The position numbers were made by a program, and so were the translations under genes. From assembly GCF_038005985.1 (NCBI RefSeq), contig NZ_JBBOUI010000001.1, positions 2,376,001 through 2,440,000 of the forward strand: a stretch of DNA of 64,000 nucleotides. The letters run 5' to 3'. The DNA comes from Solibacillus sp. FSL R7-0682 (GTDB lineage: Bacteria > Bacillota > Bacilli > Bacillales_A > Planococcaceae). Every line of letters starts with the position of its first letter. The stretch's first letter is position 1. A model generated the notes under the pieces. It had not been told where the DNA came from and did no database searches. It saw nothing but the letters and a program-made list of their open reading frames with translations. Shown here piece by piece: positions 9,189 to 18,344 of the stretch.

Positions 9189-10511
9189 CTATACGTGCTG
9201 TACATCATAGCTGGATGGCACTGGCTTCAAGCCTAAATTTTCTCGTAAAGTTGTGCCTTCATATTCCGTTCGGAAAACACCACGACGTTGTAGTTCTGGA
9301 ATGACTAAATCGATAAAATCCGTAAATCCTCCTGGGAAATAGGGTGGCATTAAATTAAAACCATCCGCAGCGTCATTTTCAAACCATTCCATTAACTGAT
9401 CTGCAATTTGTATAGGTGTTCCAAAAATAATGCGATGACCTCGTGAGCCTGCAATACGTAAATACAATTCACGGATTGTTAAATTATCCCGCTCAGCCAA
9501 TTCAATAATAAGTTGCTGACGGCTACGATTTCCATTCGTTGCTGGAATATCCTTTGGCAAAGGACCATCCAAGTCATACTTTGATAAATCAACGCCTAAA
9601 TAATCCGCTAAGAAATCTAAACCAATTTCAGGTGTAATTAACTGCTGCAGCTCTTCATATTTCGCCCGCGCTTTTTCTTCAGTTTCTGCGACATAAACAG
9701 ATACCCCTGGCATTATTTTAATATCATCACGCTCACGACCCGCTGCTACTGCTTTATCCTTTAACTTTTTGTAAAAGCTTTGCGCATCTGCTAGCGTTTG
9801 CTGCGCCGTAAAGATTACATCCCCTTGCTTCGCTGCAAGTGTAGTACCAGCTTCTGAGGAACCTGCTTGCACTAACACTGGTCGCCCTTGTGGTGGCCTA
9901 GATGAATTAAGCGGTCCGCGAACTGAATAATACTGTCCTTTATGATGAAGGGTATGCAACTTCCCTTTTGTAATATATTCCCCAGTTTCTTTATTACGAG
10001 CTAGCGCATCATCGTCATAGCTATCCCAAAGACCCTTTACTACCTCTACAAATTCATCCGCCCGATCATAACGGAGCGAATGATCTAAATGTTTGTCTTG
10101 AGTAAAGTTACTTGCCTCTGCTTCGTAATACGAAGTGACGATATTCCATGCAGCTCGACCTGCACTTAAATGGTCTAAGGACGAAAATTTACGTGCAATA
10201 TGGAAAGGCTCATTATACGTTGTTGAAGCGGTTGCTGTTAAACCGATATGCTTCGTTACAGTTGATAGCACACTTAATAGCGTCAATGGTTCAAAACGAA
10301 CTTGCTCTGCTGGGTGGGATAGTTCATTAAACGATAAGCCATCACTTAAAAACAGCATATCGAGCTTCCCTTCTTCTGCCTTTTTGGCTACTTCCTTGAA
10401 GAATTCCACATTTTCACTCGCATCTGCCAGTGCTTGAGGATGACGCCAAGACGCAATATGATGTCCTGTTCCCATCAAAAACAAGCCTAGTTTCATTTGT
10501 TTTTTTGTCAT
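9189..10511 (-). CDS. NtaA/SnaA/DszA-family FMN-dependent monooxygenase
   Basis: 440 residues, the usual length for this subfamily. Family-typical stretches are MKLGLFLMGTGHH and SWRHPQA at the N-terminus, VQAGSSEAGTTLAA in the middle and GTPIQIADQLMEWFE near the C-terminus. Relatives such as DszA oxidise sulfones and NtaA oxidises nitrilotriacetate, using FMNH2 from a separate reductase. Its place between an SsuE-type reductase and an SsuD-like enzyme points to organosulfur oxidation. Substrate not determinable. Confidence 0.85.
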   Translation of the reverse strand: MTKKQMKLGLFLMGTGHHIASWRHPQALADASENVEFFKEVAKKAEEGKLDMLFLSDGLSFNELSHPAEQVRFEPLTLLSVLSTVTKHIGLTATASTTYNEPFHIARKFSSLDHLSAGRAAWNIVTSYYEAEASNFTQDKHLDHSLRYDRADEFVEVVKGLWDSYDDDALARNKETGEYITKGKLHTLHHKGQYYSVRGPLNSSRPPQGRPVLVQAGSSEAGTTLAAKQGDVIFTAQQTLADAQSFYKKLKDKAVAAGRERDDIKIMPGVSVYVAETEEKARAKYEELQQLITPEIGLDFLADYLGVDLSKYDLDGPLPKDIPATNGNRSRQQLIIELAERDNLTIRELYLRIAGSRGHRIIFGTPIQIADQLMEWFENDAADGFNLMPPYFPGGFTDFIDLVIPELQRRGVFRTEYEGTTLRENLGLKPVPSSYDVQHV

Positions 10512-10523
10512 AATTACGCCTCC

Positions 10524-11651
10524 TTAAACGACTTGCTTTTCGCGCTGTTCTAAAATTTGATGCACAAGTGGGATTACTTTTTCACCAACCTCTTGAATCA
10601 CCTCTAAATGTGGGAAGCCACGTAACAATACTTTATCAAAGCCTAATTCAACAAATTCTACAACGCGTTCTGCAACTTGCTGAGGCGTTCCTACAAGTGC
10701 AATCGAGTTCCCTGATAATACTTGCGTTAAGCCTGCCCAAATATTTGGTGCGATGACAAAGTTATTGTCCTTTGATTCCACCATTAACTGATGTAAACGA
10801 CCAACACCAACGGCACCATTTTTCAACGTATTTTCGTGCTTCGCAGCTAATACTTCAGGATCTACTTGGCTAATGATTTTGTTTGCCTTAGCAAAAGCTT
10901 CTTCCTCCGTATTACCTAAAACAACCTGGAATGACACGCTATAAGATAAATCTCGATTTTTTTCTTTTGCTAATTTGACAACCGATTGTAATTCATCCCC
11001 TGTCGTCTCTAACGTTTCCCCCCAAAGCATGTAAACATCGGCCACATCGGTCGCAACTTCTTTAGCAATGGGTGAAGAGCCACCAAAGAAAATTGGTGGA
11101 ATTTCCTTTAAAGGTAACGGTAAGTTTGCACCTTTTAGCGTGTAAAACTCACCATCATAATCAAATGTTTCACCAGCAAATAAGCGTTTTATAATGTCGA
11201 TATATTCACGTGTACGTTTGTATCGATCAGTATGGGATAAAAAGTCACCGTCGTTTTCTAACTCCTTCGGTGCACCACCTGTCACAACATTGACAAGTAC
11301 ACGATTCCCCGTCCAATAATTGATCGATGCATACTGCTTAGCTAGTTGTGTCGGTGCTGTAGAGCCTGGACGTACAGCAAATAAAAACTTGATTTTTTCC
11401 GTATGCGCCGTTAAATGTGACGCTGCCACAAGAGAATCTACACAGCTCCCGCCAATTGGTAAAAGTAATGTCGAAAATCCTGCATTTTCTGCTGCTTGTG
11501 CTATTTGCGTAATATATTCAACAGATGGCTCGCGATCTGAATCAATGCCTACGCCAGACCATGTTTGTGCATTTTTTGATACAGCTGAATTCCCTACATA
11601 TTCACTATCACCAGAAGTTGGTGCCATTGTAATAAACTCTACCTTTGTCAT
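10524..11651 (-). CDS. SsuD-like alkanesulfonate/sulfone monooxygenase
   Basis: 375 residues, close to the usual length of SsuD. Family hallmarks are LLPIGGSCVDSLVAAS, FLFAVRPGSTAPTQLAKQ, LVNVVTGGAPKEL and IFFGGSSPIAKEVA. SsuD and SfnG-type enzymes cleave C-S bonds of sulfonates or dimethyl sulfone with FMNH2 and oxygen, releasing sulfite. The site AAGGAGGAG precedes the ATG. The operon supplies a transporter and a reductase, so the pathway is locally complete. SsuD versus SfnG specificity is open. Confidence 0.85.
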   Translation of the reverse strand: MTKVEFITMAPTSGDSEYVGNSAVSKNAQTWSGVGIDSDREPSVEYITQIAQAAENAGFSTLLLPIGGSCVDSLVAASHLTAHTEKIKFLFAVRPGSTAPTQLAKQYASINYWTGNRVLVNVVTGGAPKELENDGDFLSHTDRYKRTREYIDIIKRLFAGETFDYDGEFYTLKGANLPLPLKEIPPIFFGGSSPIAKEVATDVADVYMLWGETLETTGDELQSVVKLAKEKNRDLSYSVSFQVVLGNTEEEAFAKANKIISQVDPEVLAAKHENTLKNGAVGVGRLHQLMVESKDNNFVIAPNIWAGLTQVLSGNSIALVGTPQQVAERVVEFVELGFDKVLLRGFPHLEVIQEVGEKVIPLVHQILEQREKQVV

Positions 11652-11663
11652 TAAAACTCCTCC

Positions 11664-12035
11664 TTAAATTGTAATTGGACTACTAGCAACTACTTGATCT
11701 GCTGGCAATTTTCCTGAGATTTGAATGCTTCCTTCCTTTAAAGCCTGTGCCACTTGCGCAAAGCTTTGATTAGGTTCAATATTATAAAATGAAATATTTT
11801 CTTCCTGTGCCTTTTTATACGAAAGCTCACAAAATGTTGCTGGCGGCGCAATAAAAGTAGTTGCACCAAGCTCAATTACTTTACGTAATGTTGCTCCTCT
11901 TCGCCCCTCCGTTAAATCAAGTGCTGGATTTCTGTGATCATCAACTGAATGATCTTTATGAACAATTCGTAAAATTGTTCCCTCTACAATTGGTGTTACA
12001 ATTCCTTCATCATTTACTACAACGGCAATCGCCAT
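11664..12035 (-). CDS. small NifX/NifB-associated-like protein, function uncertain
   Basis: 123 residues, no signal peptide or membrane helix. The order of segments (AIAVVVNDEG, EGTILRIVHKD, then ATLRKVIELGATTFIAPP and a C-terminal ALKEGSIQI) resembles the dinitrogenase iron-molybdenum cofactor-binding fold of NifX/NifB proteins, with the variable region matching their nucleotide-like loop. This is a by-eye resemblance, not a firm call. It sits between metY-like and ssuD-like genes with tight spacing, so it belongs to the operon. Residues ATFCELS contain its only cysteine. Confidence 0.55.
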   Translation of the reverse strand: MAIAVVVNDEGIVTPIVEGTILRIVHKDHSVDDHRNPALDLTEGRRGATLRKVIELGATTFIAPPATFCELSYKKAQEENISFYNIEPNQSFAQVAQALKEGSIQISGKLPADQVVASSPITI

Positions 12036-12049
12036 TATAATCCCTCCTC

Positions 12050-13348
12050 TTATTTCAAGACTCCCACAGCATTTGTTGCCTTTTGTAATGCTTGCGTTAA
12101 GTCGTTTTTAATATCTTCAATATCTTCTAAACCAATGGATAATCGAATTAATCCGGGCGTGACCCCACTTGCAAGCTGTTGTTCAGCAGTTAAACGTGAA
12201 TGCGATGTACTGGCTGGGTGTATAACAAGGGATTTCGAATCCCCTACATTCGCCACATGAGATAATAGCTCAACGTTATTAATAAACGCCTTTGCTGCCT
12301 CTAAACCACCTTTAATACCAAAGCTAAAGATGGAGCCTGCTCCTTTTGGTAAATACTTCTCCACTAAATGAAGCTGATTATTTTCAGGTAATGTTGGGTA
12401 ATTGACCCACTCTACTTGATCATGCTGTACTAAAAATTCTGCTACCGCTTGTGCATTTACTACATGCTGACGCACACGTACCGCTAACGATTCTAACCCT
12501 TGAATAAATAACCATGCATTAAAGGGGGATAATGTTGCACCTAAATCATGACCTAATTCAAACCGTGCCTTTGTAATAAATGCCTTCTCGCCAGCAGCCT
12601 CTACAAATGAACGATCCCCAATTAATTCATTCGGTTCAATGAATGTTTTGAAGCGTGGTGCCTTCCACTCAAACGTTCCACCATCAATAATTGCGCCACC
12701 TAATGAAGTACCGTGACCACCAATAAATTTCGTTGTCGAATGAACGACAATATCCGCGCCAAATGTAAGTGGCTTTGATAAGTATGGTGTCGCAAACGTA
12801 TTGTCTACAACGAGCGGTACATCATGACGATGAGCGATTGTTGCTAACGCTTCAATATCAGCAATTTGTAAACTTGGGTTGCCAATCGTTTCCGTAAATA
12901 CTGCACGCGTTTTTTCGTTAATTGCTGCCTCCACTTCTTGTAAATTCGTTCCTTCAACAAAGCGTACCGTTACACCAAAACGAGGTAATGTTTTAGAAAA
13001 CAACGTATATGTTCCACCGTAAAGAGCATTTGTCGCAACAATTTCTTCACCTGCCTGAGCCAAAGTTAATATGGCAATTAAGATCGCTGCTTGGCCTGAG
13101 GAAACTGCAAATCCAGCTACACCATCTTCTAGTGCGGCTAACCGTTCTTCAAAAACGGCATTTGTTGGATTGGCATTACGAGAATATAAATAACCACTCG
13201 CTTGTAGTTTAAATAGGCTAGCTGCATGCTCCGTATCATCAAATACATAAGAAGTCGTTTGGTATAAAGGAACTGCACGGGATTTAGTTATCGGATCCAC
13301 GGTTTGCCCTGTATGTAAAGCAATCGTTTCTTGATTTAAATGTGTCAT
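12050..13348 (-). CDS. O-acetylhomoserine aminocarboxypropyltransferase (sulfhydrylase)
   Basis: 432 residues from the ATG at 13348, which follows AAAGGAGAG; the in-frame ATG at 13366 lies within that site. PLP-dependent Cys/Met-metabolism fold: SSGQAAILIAIL, PLVVDNTFATPYL and HSTTKFIGGHG, the last giving the PLP-binding lysine. The length and the ELIGDRSFVEAAGEKAF insertion favour MetY-type sulfhydrylase over cystathionine gamma-synthase. It joins sulfide to O-acetylhomoserine to make homocysteine, giving the operon an assimilation step downstream of sulfite release. Confidence 0.88.
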   Translation of the reverse strand: MTHLNQETIALHTGQTVDPITKSRAVPLYQTTSYVFDDTEHAASLFKLQASGYLYSRNANPTNAVFEERLAALEDGVAGFAVSSGQAAILIAILTLAQAGEEIVATNALYGGTYTLFSKTLPRFGVTVRFVEGTNLQEVEAAINEKTRAVFTETIGNPSLQIADIEALATIAHRHDVPLVVDNTFATPYLSKPLTFGADIVVHSTTKFIGGHGTSLGGAIIDGGTFEWKAPRFKTFIEPNELIGDRSFVEAAGEKAFITKARFELGHDLGATLSPFNAWLFIQGLESLAVRVRQHVVNAQAVAEFLVQHDQVEWVNYPTLPENNQLHLVEKYLPKGAGSIFSFGIKGGLEAAKAFINNVELLSHVANVGDSKSLVIHPASTSHSRLTAEQQLASGVTPGLIRLSIGLEDIEDIKNDLTQALQKATNAVGVLK

Positions 13349-13362
13349 ATCAATCTCTCCTT

Positions 13363-13857
13363 TCATTCTTCCATTAATTTCGCAAAATGGAGAAGCTGTT
13401 CTTCTGTCAATTCACCTTTGACTGTATGAACAATTTCACCATTTTTTATATACAGCGTCGTTGGTAAAGCCATAATGTGAAAATGATTTTTTACATCCCC
13501 ATCTCGGTCAAGTAAAATTGGAAAACTTAATTTAAATTTGGATAAATAATGATTAACAAGCTTTGTAGGCTCCTCGACATTTATGGCATATAGGTCAATC
13601 CCTTTTTCCTGTAAAGAGGGATATGCTGCTTCTAAGGCTGGCATTTCACGCTCACAGGGCGGACAGTACGTGGCCCAAAAATTTAAAATAACACTCCCTT
13701 GCTGATCAATCGTTACCTTCTCATTTTCCGTATTTAGTAATGCAAATGTATCTCGCTTTGCTTGTGCTTCTTTTTTCTTTAACACAGTTGAAAGAATAAC
13801 CGAACAAATAGCGACACCGATTAGGCTTATAATGACGATTTGGATATATCTTTTCAT
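13363..13857 (-). CDS. membrane-anchored TlpA/ResA-like thiol-disulfide oxidoreductase
   Basis: 164 residues: an N-terminal membrane anchor (~residues 5-25) and a thioredoxin fold with the active site CPPC in WATYCPPCEREMPA and the cis-proline region ALPTTLYIKNG. The ATG overlaps the stop of the YtkA-like gene by four bases. The domain faces outside the membrane. A redox role for the sulfur-uptake system or its lipoproteins is inferred from the operon. Confidence 0.85.
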   Translation of the reverse strand: MKRYIQIVIISLIGVAICSVILSTVLKKKEAQAKRDTFALLNTENEKVTIDQQGSVILNFWATYCPPCEREMPALEAAYPSLQEKGIDLYAINVEEPTKLVNHYLSKFKLSFPILLDRDGDVKNHFHIMALPTTLYIKNGEIVHTVKGELTEEQLLHFAKLMEE

Positions 13858-14213
13858 TGCAATGTCACCTCTACTTCGGGCATTTCATGAAGGTTTTCAT
13901 AGGTCACATGGGCAATCACCTTATAGGTGCCCACTAAGTCAAAGCTCGTTTCAATTGTGTAGGCGCCATCTCCTGTATTTGTTGGGATTACTGATCCTAG
14001 CGATTGTCCTTGTGGGTTAATAAATTCAAACTCAATTTCTGCTCCGTTTTTTATTGGCGATCCATCATAACGAAGCTTCGCCGTAAAAATGACTGGTTCA
14101 AAAGCTTCCACATGATCGTCACTTGCATTAAATGTAACTTGTAACCCATCTTCACTTGCTTGAGCACTACAACCAACGAGTAGAAGCATTGTAAGAAATA
14201 CGATCCGGATCAT
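13854..14213 (-). CDS. FixH/YtkA-like lipoprotein
   Basis: 119 residues with a lipoprotein signal (lipobox LLVGC, cysteine near residue 15) and one YtkA-like beta-sandwich domain: EAFEPVIFTAKLRYDGSPIKNGAEIEFEF... GDGAYTIETSFDLVGTYKVIAHV. It overlaps both neighbours by four bases (ATGA), showing tight coupling to the permease and the TlpA-like protein. Its job in the sulfur operon is unknown. Confidence 0.8.
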   Translation of the reverse strand: MIRIVFLTMLLLVGCSAQASEDGLQVTFNASDDHVEAFEPVIFTAKLRYDGSPIKNGAEIEFEFINPQGQSLGSVIPTNTGDGAYTIETSFDLVGTYKVIAHVTYENLHEMPEVEVTLQ

Positions 14214-14980
14214 TTGCTATCCGCCTTTAAATTTGTCCAGAACAGCAGACGCTTTTTAATTTTTTCAAAGGCGATCATGACCGTTACAATGATGACACTG
14301 TTAAAAATAATGCCAGCCACAACGTAATGGTATTGAGAAAAATCACTATAATACTGGATGAAAAAGCCCATACCAGATGATGCCCCAAACATTTCAGCAA
14401 TCGTTAAAATTAAGAACGCCATTCCAAGTGAAGTACCTGCACCGCTCAAAATATGAGGAGCACTTGCAGGCAGCACAACCTTAAATAAAAATGTCGGGCC
14501 TTTTAATCCTAATGATTTGGCATTATCTAAATAATGCTTTTCTATTAGCAACACCCCATGAATCGTTCCTAAAAAGATTGGCCAAAACGAGCCAATGAAA
14601 ATGAGCGAAATCGAAGCAGTTTGGAACGTCGGCAACAAGGCAATTGCATAAGGAATAAATAATGTTGGTGGAATCGGACTTAACGCATGAAAATAAGGCA
14701 TTAAAATTTCACGCGAACGTCTATTCAAGCCAAAAAATAGCCCGCCTGCAATCCCGACAAGTAACGCTCCAAAAAATCCAGGGATGAGAAGCTTCATTGA
14801 ACTTCCTACACCACCAATTAACTCGCTTAATTTTGAAACAAATGATTCAACTACAATATGTGGCTGCGGAAATATAACCGGGTTTATCCATGTTGCGTAT
14901 TTTGTTACAAGCGCCCAAATCGCAATCATTATAATTCCTATCAAAATAGTAAGATTATAGCGTTTAAAAAATGTGAGCAT
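14210..14980 (-). CDS. ABC transporter permease, SsuC/TauC type
   Basis: 256 residues from the ATG at 14980 (AAGGAG nine bases upstream). About six membrane helices and the BPD permease EAA loop (FLGTIHGVLLIEKHYLDNAKSLGLKGP, then KVVLPASAPHILSG). It is the membrane partner of the binding protein and ATPase encoded just upstream. The family imports sulfonates, taurine, nitrate or thiamine precursors; context favours a sulfur source. Confidence 0.88.
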   Translation of the reverse strand: MLTFFKRYNLTILIGIIMIAIWALVTKYATWINPVIFPQPHIVVESFVSKLSELIGGVGSSMKLLIPGFFGALLVGIAGGLFFGLNRRSREILMPYFHALSPIPPTLFIPYAIALLPTFQTASISLIFIGSFWPIFLGTIHGVLLIEKHYLDNAKSLGLKGPTFLFKVVLPASAPHILSGAGTSLGMAFLILTIAEMFGASSGMGFFIQYYSDFSQYHYVVAGIIFNSVIIVTVMIAFEKIKKRLLFWTNLKADSK

Positions 14981-14997
14981 CACCTCTCACTCCTTAC

Positions 14998-16071
14998 TTA
15001 AATATTTTGTTCATTAAAGCGAACCAATTGTTTTGCATAGTATTGATCTTCAGGATTTTCTTCAATTAGCTCATTTAAAGCCCGTTCGTATAAATCTATA
15101 TTGACATAATCATTAATATTAATATCGTCTACATTTTCTACATAGCCGATCTCCTTCATTTGCTCCCACATTGTTGCTACCTTTTCTTTGCTTGGATCAG
15201 ATGAATAATTGGAATGTCCTTCATTTACAATTTTGTTAATTACATTGTCATCTACTTTCATGTATTCCTTGGCAGCTGTCACAGCAGCTTGAGGATCCTC
15301 AACTTTTTTTCGTTCTGCACGAATTAAAGCTTTTAAAAATCGTTTATATGCTTCTCCATCTTCATCTGTTAATAACTCTGAACGGGTTACGACACGGCAG
15401 CAAACATGCCCGTCTTGCAAATCATTACTCCAAGCAACTGCCTCAAGTCCCATATCTACAGCCTGCGCGTAAAAGGAATTCGCTGATACAGCAACATCTA
15501 CCTTCCCAGAAGCAACAGCCTCTAGAAGCATACTTCCCGTTTTAAATTCAACAATTTCTACTTCATTTTCCCAATCGATGCCGGCCTTTTCTAATGCAGA
15601 TCGGAATACGATATCAGATGTGAAAATACGAATTGTTCCAACCTTTTTCCCTTTATAATCTTCTAGAGAGGTATACTGTTCCGCATTTTCTTTTTTCGTT
15701 AAAATTGGATGACCTCCCTCTAAATGACCACCAATAATTGAAAAATCCGAACCATTTGCAATGAACGTTAATGGTCCTGCTGTACCGAATGATACACCAA
15801 CGTCCACTTTTCCAGCTTGTAACGCATTTAATCCATCAGCAGAATTGGCAAAACCAACGCGATTAACCGTTAAATCTTCATCTTTAAAATATCCTTCCTG
15901 ATGGGCAATGTCGACAAGTGTCCCACCAGCGGACTGGCTCAGACCAACTGTAATTTCATATTTTCCTTTTACATTAGATGATGTGACATCCTTTTCACTA
16001 CCACATGCCCCCAGTAATCCAGCTACGACGATTATTGGTGCTAGTATTCTTACTTTTTTCAAAGTTATCAT
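14998..16071 (-). CDS. ABC transporter substrate-binding lipoprotein, SsuA/NMT1 type
   Basis: 357 residues. Signal peptide with lipobox LLGAC, then the SsuA/TauA/NMT1 fold: VGLSQSAGGTLVDIAHQEGYFKDEDL, ALQAGKVDVGVSFGTAG and VASGKVDVAVSANSFYAQ. The mature protein is tethered outside the membrane and delivers the substrate to the SsuC-type permease. A TTG start three codons in is also possible. Substrate class (organosulfur) is inferred from the operon. Confidence 0.87.
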   Translation of the reverse strand: MITLKKVRILAPIIVVAGLLGACGSEKDVTSSNVKGKYEITVGLSQSAGGTLVDIAHQEGYFKDEDLTVNRVGFANSADGLNALQAGKVDVGVSFGTAGPLTFIANGSDFSIIGGHLEGGHPILTKKENAEQYTSLEDYKGKKVGTIRIFTSDIVFRSALEKAGIDWENEVEIVEFKTGSMLLEAVASGKVDVAVSANSFYAQAVDMGLEAVAWSNDLQDGHVCCRVVTRSELLTDEDGEAYKRFLKALIRAERKKVEDPQAAVTAAKEYMKVDDNVINKIVNEGHSNYSSDPSKEKVATMWEQMKEIGYVENVDDININDYVNIDLYERALNELIEENPEDQYYAKQLVRFNEQNI

Positions 16072-16082
16072 TCCTTCTCCCC

Positions 16083-16952
16083 CTATATGCCTGCTCCATC
16101 TGAAACTTCTGCATTTAAGCTATTTAAAATTTGTTCATTCATTTCATTTAATAAGGACTCACGGAACGAACGAAACTCTGTACTTTCAAACAATTTTTGA
16201 CGATCCTTCGTTTTGTGACGGAAAGGGACATCAATGCTTTTCGTAACGGCGCCCTCCTTACTAGGCGCAAATATAACGATACGGTCTGCCAAGTAAATCG
16301 CTTCATCCACATCGTGTGTTACAAACACAACTGTTCGATTTTGCTCTGCGCTTATTTGAACGAGCAAATCTTGTAGCTGGATTCGTGTTACTGGATCTAG
16401 CGCCCCAAATGGCTCATCCATAAGGAGTAAGTCTGAACCATAGGATAATGCCCGTGCAATTGCTGCCCGTTGCTTCATGCCTCCAGACATTTGTCCAGGA
16501 TACTTTTTAATGGCATGGCCCAAATTTACAAGTGTTAAATACTGTTCTGCAATATGAGCTAATTCCTTTTTAGTCATTTTTGGATTACGTTGCTTTAATG
16601 CGAGCATCACATTGGATTGTGCATTCAACCAAGGAAACAATGAATAATCCTGAAAAACTACACCACAATCTGGATGCTTTGTTTTAACAGAATGTTCATT
16701 GATGAAAATGTCACCATCCGTAAATCCCTCTAAGCCCGCAATCATTCGTAAAAATGTGCTTTTCCCACAACCGGAAGGCCCCATAAATACTAAAAATTCA
16801 CCTTCTTTTACATCTAGATTGATATCGTTTAATATTTTTGTCGTGTCATAGCTAAAATGTATGCTTTGAGCTTTTATTTTTGTTTGGCGCTCATTTTTTT
16901 CCAGTGTTCCCTTATTACCTACTTCATTCTCTCTTTCTAATAGCTGAACCAT
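16083..16952 (-). CDS. ABC transporter ATP-binding protein, SsuB/TauB type
   Basis: 289 residues: a ~27-residue charged N-terminal extension, Walker A GPSGCGKST, Q-loop VVFQDYSLFPWLNA, signature MSGGMKQRAAIARAL, Walker B LLLMDEPFGALD and H-loop VTHDVDEA. FPWL and DEPFGALD are typical of the sulfonate/nitrate/taurine group. It energises the adjacent SsuC-type permease. Confidence 0.9.
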   Translation of the reverse strand: MVQLLERENEVGNKGTLEKNERQTKIKAQSIHFSYDTTKILNDINLDVKEGEFLVFMGPSGCGKSTFLRMIAGLEGFTDGDIFINEHSVKTKHPDCGVVFQDYSLFPWLNAQSNVMLALKQRNPKMTKKELAHIAEQYLTLVNLGHAIKKYPGQMSGGMKQRAAIARALSYGSDLLLMDEPFGALDPVTRIQLQDLLVQISAEQNRTVVFVTHDVDEAIYLADRIVIFAPSKEGAVTKSIDVPFRHKTKDRQKLFESTEFRSFRESLLNEMNEQILNSLNAEVSDGAGI

Positions 16953-16966
16953 TTACTCACTCCTTT

Positions 16967-18106
16967 TTATTCATTCACTAAAAATTTGCGACCTAAATGT
17001 TGAATGGCTGTATCGACAGGAACATGTAACGTCATCGTTCTTAAATTTCGCCAATAGCGATCAAAACCATAACGACTTGTTGTGGCGCGACTACCCATTA
17101 CTTCAAAAATTCTAGACGTAATATCAAGGCCTACTTGCGTCGTAATAATTTTTGCTGTATGTAAGGCTGAATCAAGCTCATCTCTATCCTGTGCAGTTAT
17201 CGAATGTGGTCGCCCCCACAAACTTTGTAGAATGTTATCTGCTTTCTCAACTACTAAATTAGCAGCTTCAACCTTCACATAAAAAGTTCCATAATGATGC
17301 TGAATTATTGGATCTTCAATAGCTGATACATGAATGGGTGAACGTGGTCTCGTTTGTTCACGGGTATAAATTAAAGCTGTTTCAAGTGCACCTTCTGTAA
17401 TTCCTAAGTACAGGTGATTTAACACAAAGGTTGCAATGTTTAATCTTAATTTAGAAAATTCACTATCATTAAATCCACGCTTCAATACTTCATCATCTTC
17501 TACTTTTACTTGCTCAAAAATGATTGTGCCACTATCCGTTTGCCGTTGCCCCATATTGTCCCAATCTTCTTTTACCTCTACACCTATTCGTTTAGTAGGA
17601 ATTACAGCAAGCAAAGGCTCATCCTGTCCTTCTACTAATGCCGATATAAGTAAAATATCCGAATCAACACTGCCTGAACAAAATGTTTTCGTACCATTGA
17701 GAAGATAACCATCTGCCGTCTTTTCTGCCTTTAGTTTTATATCTACAGGATTAAAGGCATTTCCCCAGAAATAATTATGGCTCGCTGTTTCACGGTAAAA
17801 ATGCTCTTTTTGTGCTTCTGTTCCACATAAATGAGGTGTTACTAAGTTAATAAAGTGATAGCCAAACACGTGGGCCAATGAGCTGTCTACTTTTGCAAAT
17901 GTGCGAATTACTTTAAATAGATCAAGCCAATTACCACCTAAACCACCATATTCAGTAGGAATTAAAAGCTTTAAAAGCCCGCTCTCACGGATTAAATCTC
18001 GCTCAAATTTTGCATTACCTCCAGCTTTATCACGTTCAACTGCTGTTGCAGCAAACTTTATAGCCAACTCCTGAGCGATTTCTTCAATGTATGCAACTGC
18101 CGTCAT
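16967..18106 (-). CDS. acyl-CoA dehydrogenase-like flavoprotein, SfnB/DszC group
   Basis: 379 residues from the ATG at 18106, which has GAGGAG upstream; the ATG at 18145 lacks a site. Acyl-CoA dehydrogenase fold: LLKLLIPTEYGGLGGNWLD, a flavin region (NGTKTFCSGSVDSD), and a C-terminal helical domain ending VMGSRATTSRYGFDRYWRNLRTMTLH. The RNLRTMTLH end is typical of the group-D flavin monooxygenases DszC/SfnC/SfnB rather than beta-oxidation enzymes. It is the first gene of the organosulfur operon and may do the first oxidation of a sulfide or sulfone. Confidence 0.83.
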   Translation of the reverse strand: MTAVAYIEEIAQELAIKFAATAVERDKAGGNAKFERDLIRESGLLKLLIPTEYGGLGGNWLDLFKVIRTFAKVDSSLAHVFGYHFINLVTPHLCGTEAQKEHFYRETASHNYFWGNAFNPVDIKLKAEKTADGYLLNGTKTFCSGSVDSDILLISALVEGQDEPLLAVIPTKRIGVEVKEDWDNMGQRQTDSGTIIFEQVKVEDDEVLKRGFNDSEFSKLRLNIATFVLNHLYLGITEGALETALIYTREQTRPRSPIHVSAIEDPIIQHHYGTFYVKVEAANLVVEKADNILQSLWGRPHSITAQDRDELDSALHTAKIITTQVGLDITSRIFEVMGSRATTSRYGFDRYWRNLRTMTLHVPVDTAIQHLGRKFLVNE

Positions 18107-18165
18107 AGGATGCACTCCTCTTTTAAAAATAGAATTTTCTTTCAATTCAGTAATCTTAATTCGTA

Positions 18166-18194
18166 ATATTACACGTAGAAAAAAACGAAGTCAA
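18166..18194 (-). promoter_or_regulatory. sigma-A promoter of the organosulfur operon with palindromic -10 region
   Basis: Minus strand: TTGACT (18189-18194), exactly 17 bases, TAATAT (18166-18171), about 60 bases before the first ATG. The perfect palindrome GTAATATTAC (18163-18172) covers the -10 element and could be a repressor site. No S-box or T-box leader fits between promoter and start. Confidence 0.7.
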
Positions 18195-18344
18195 CCCACA
18201 ATTTAAATAATTCTTACAGGAATAGTAAACTTTAACGAAGTAACGCATTAACTAAGTAAATTTTGGGATAAAAACAATTTTTGTTGTTTTTTATAAATTG
18301 TCCAGTTAAAAAGACGCTGCGACATAAGTAGAAAGCTTTTGTAT

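Noticed and set aside
18107-18165. Possible S-box riboswitch in the leader of the organosulfur operon
   Set aside because: The leader from the predicted start to the ATG is only about 55 bases, with no SAM-I core motifs or terminator.
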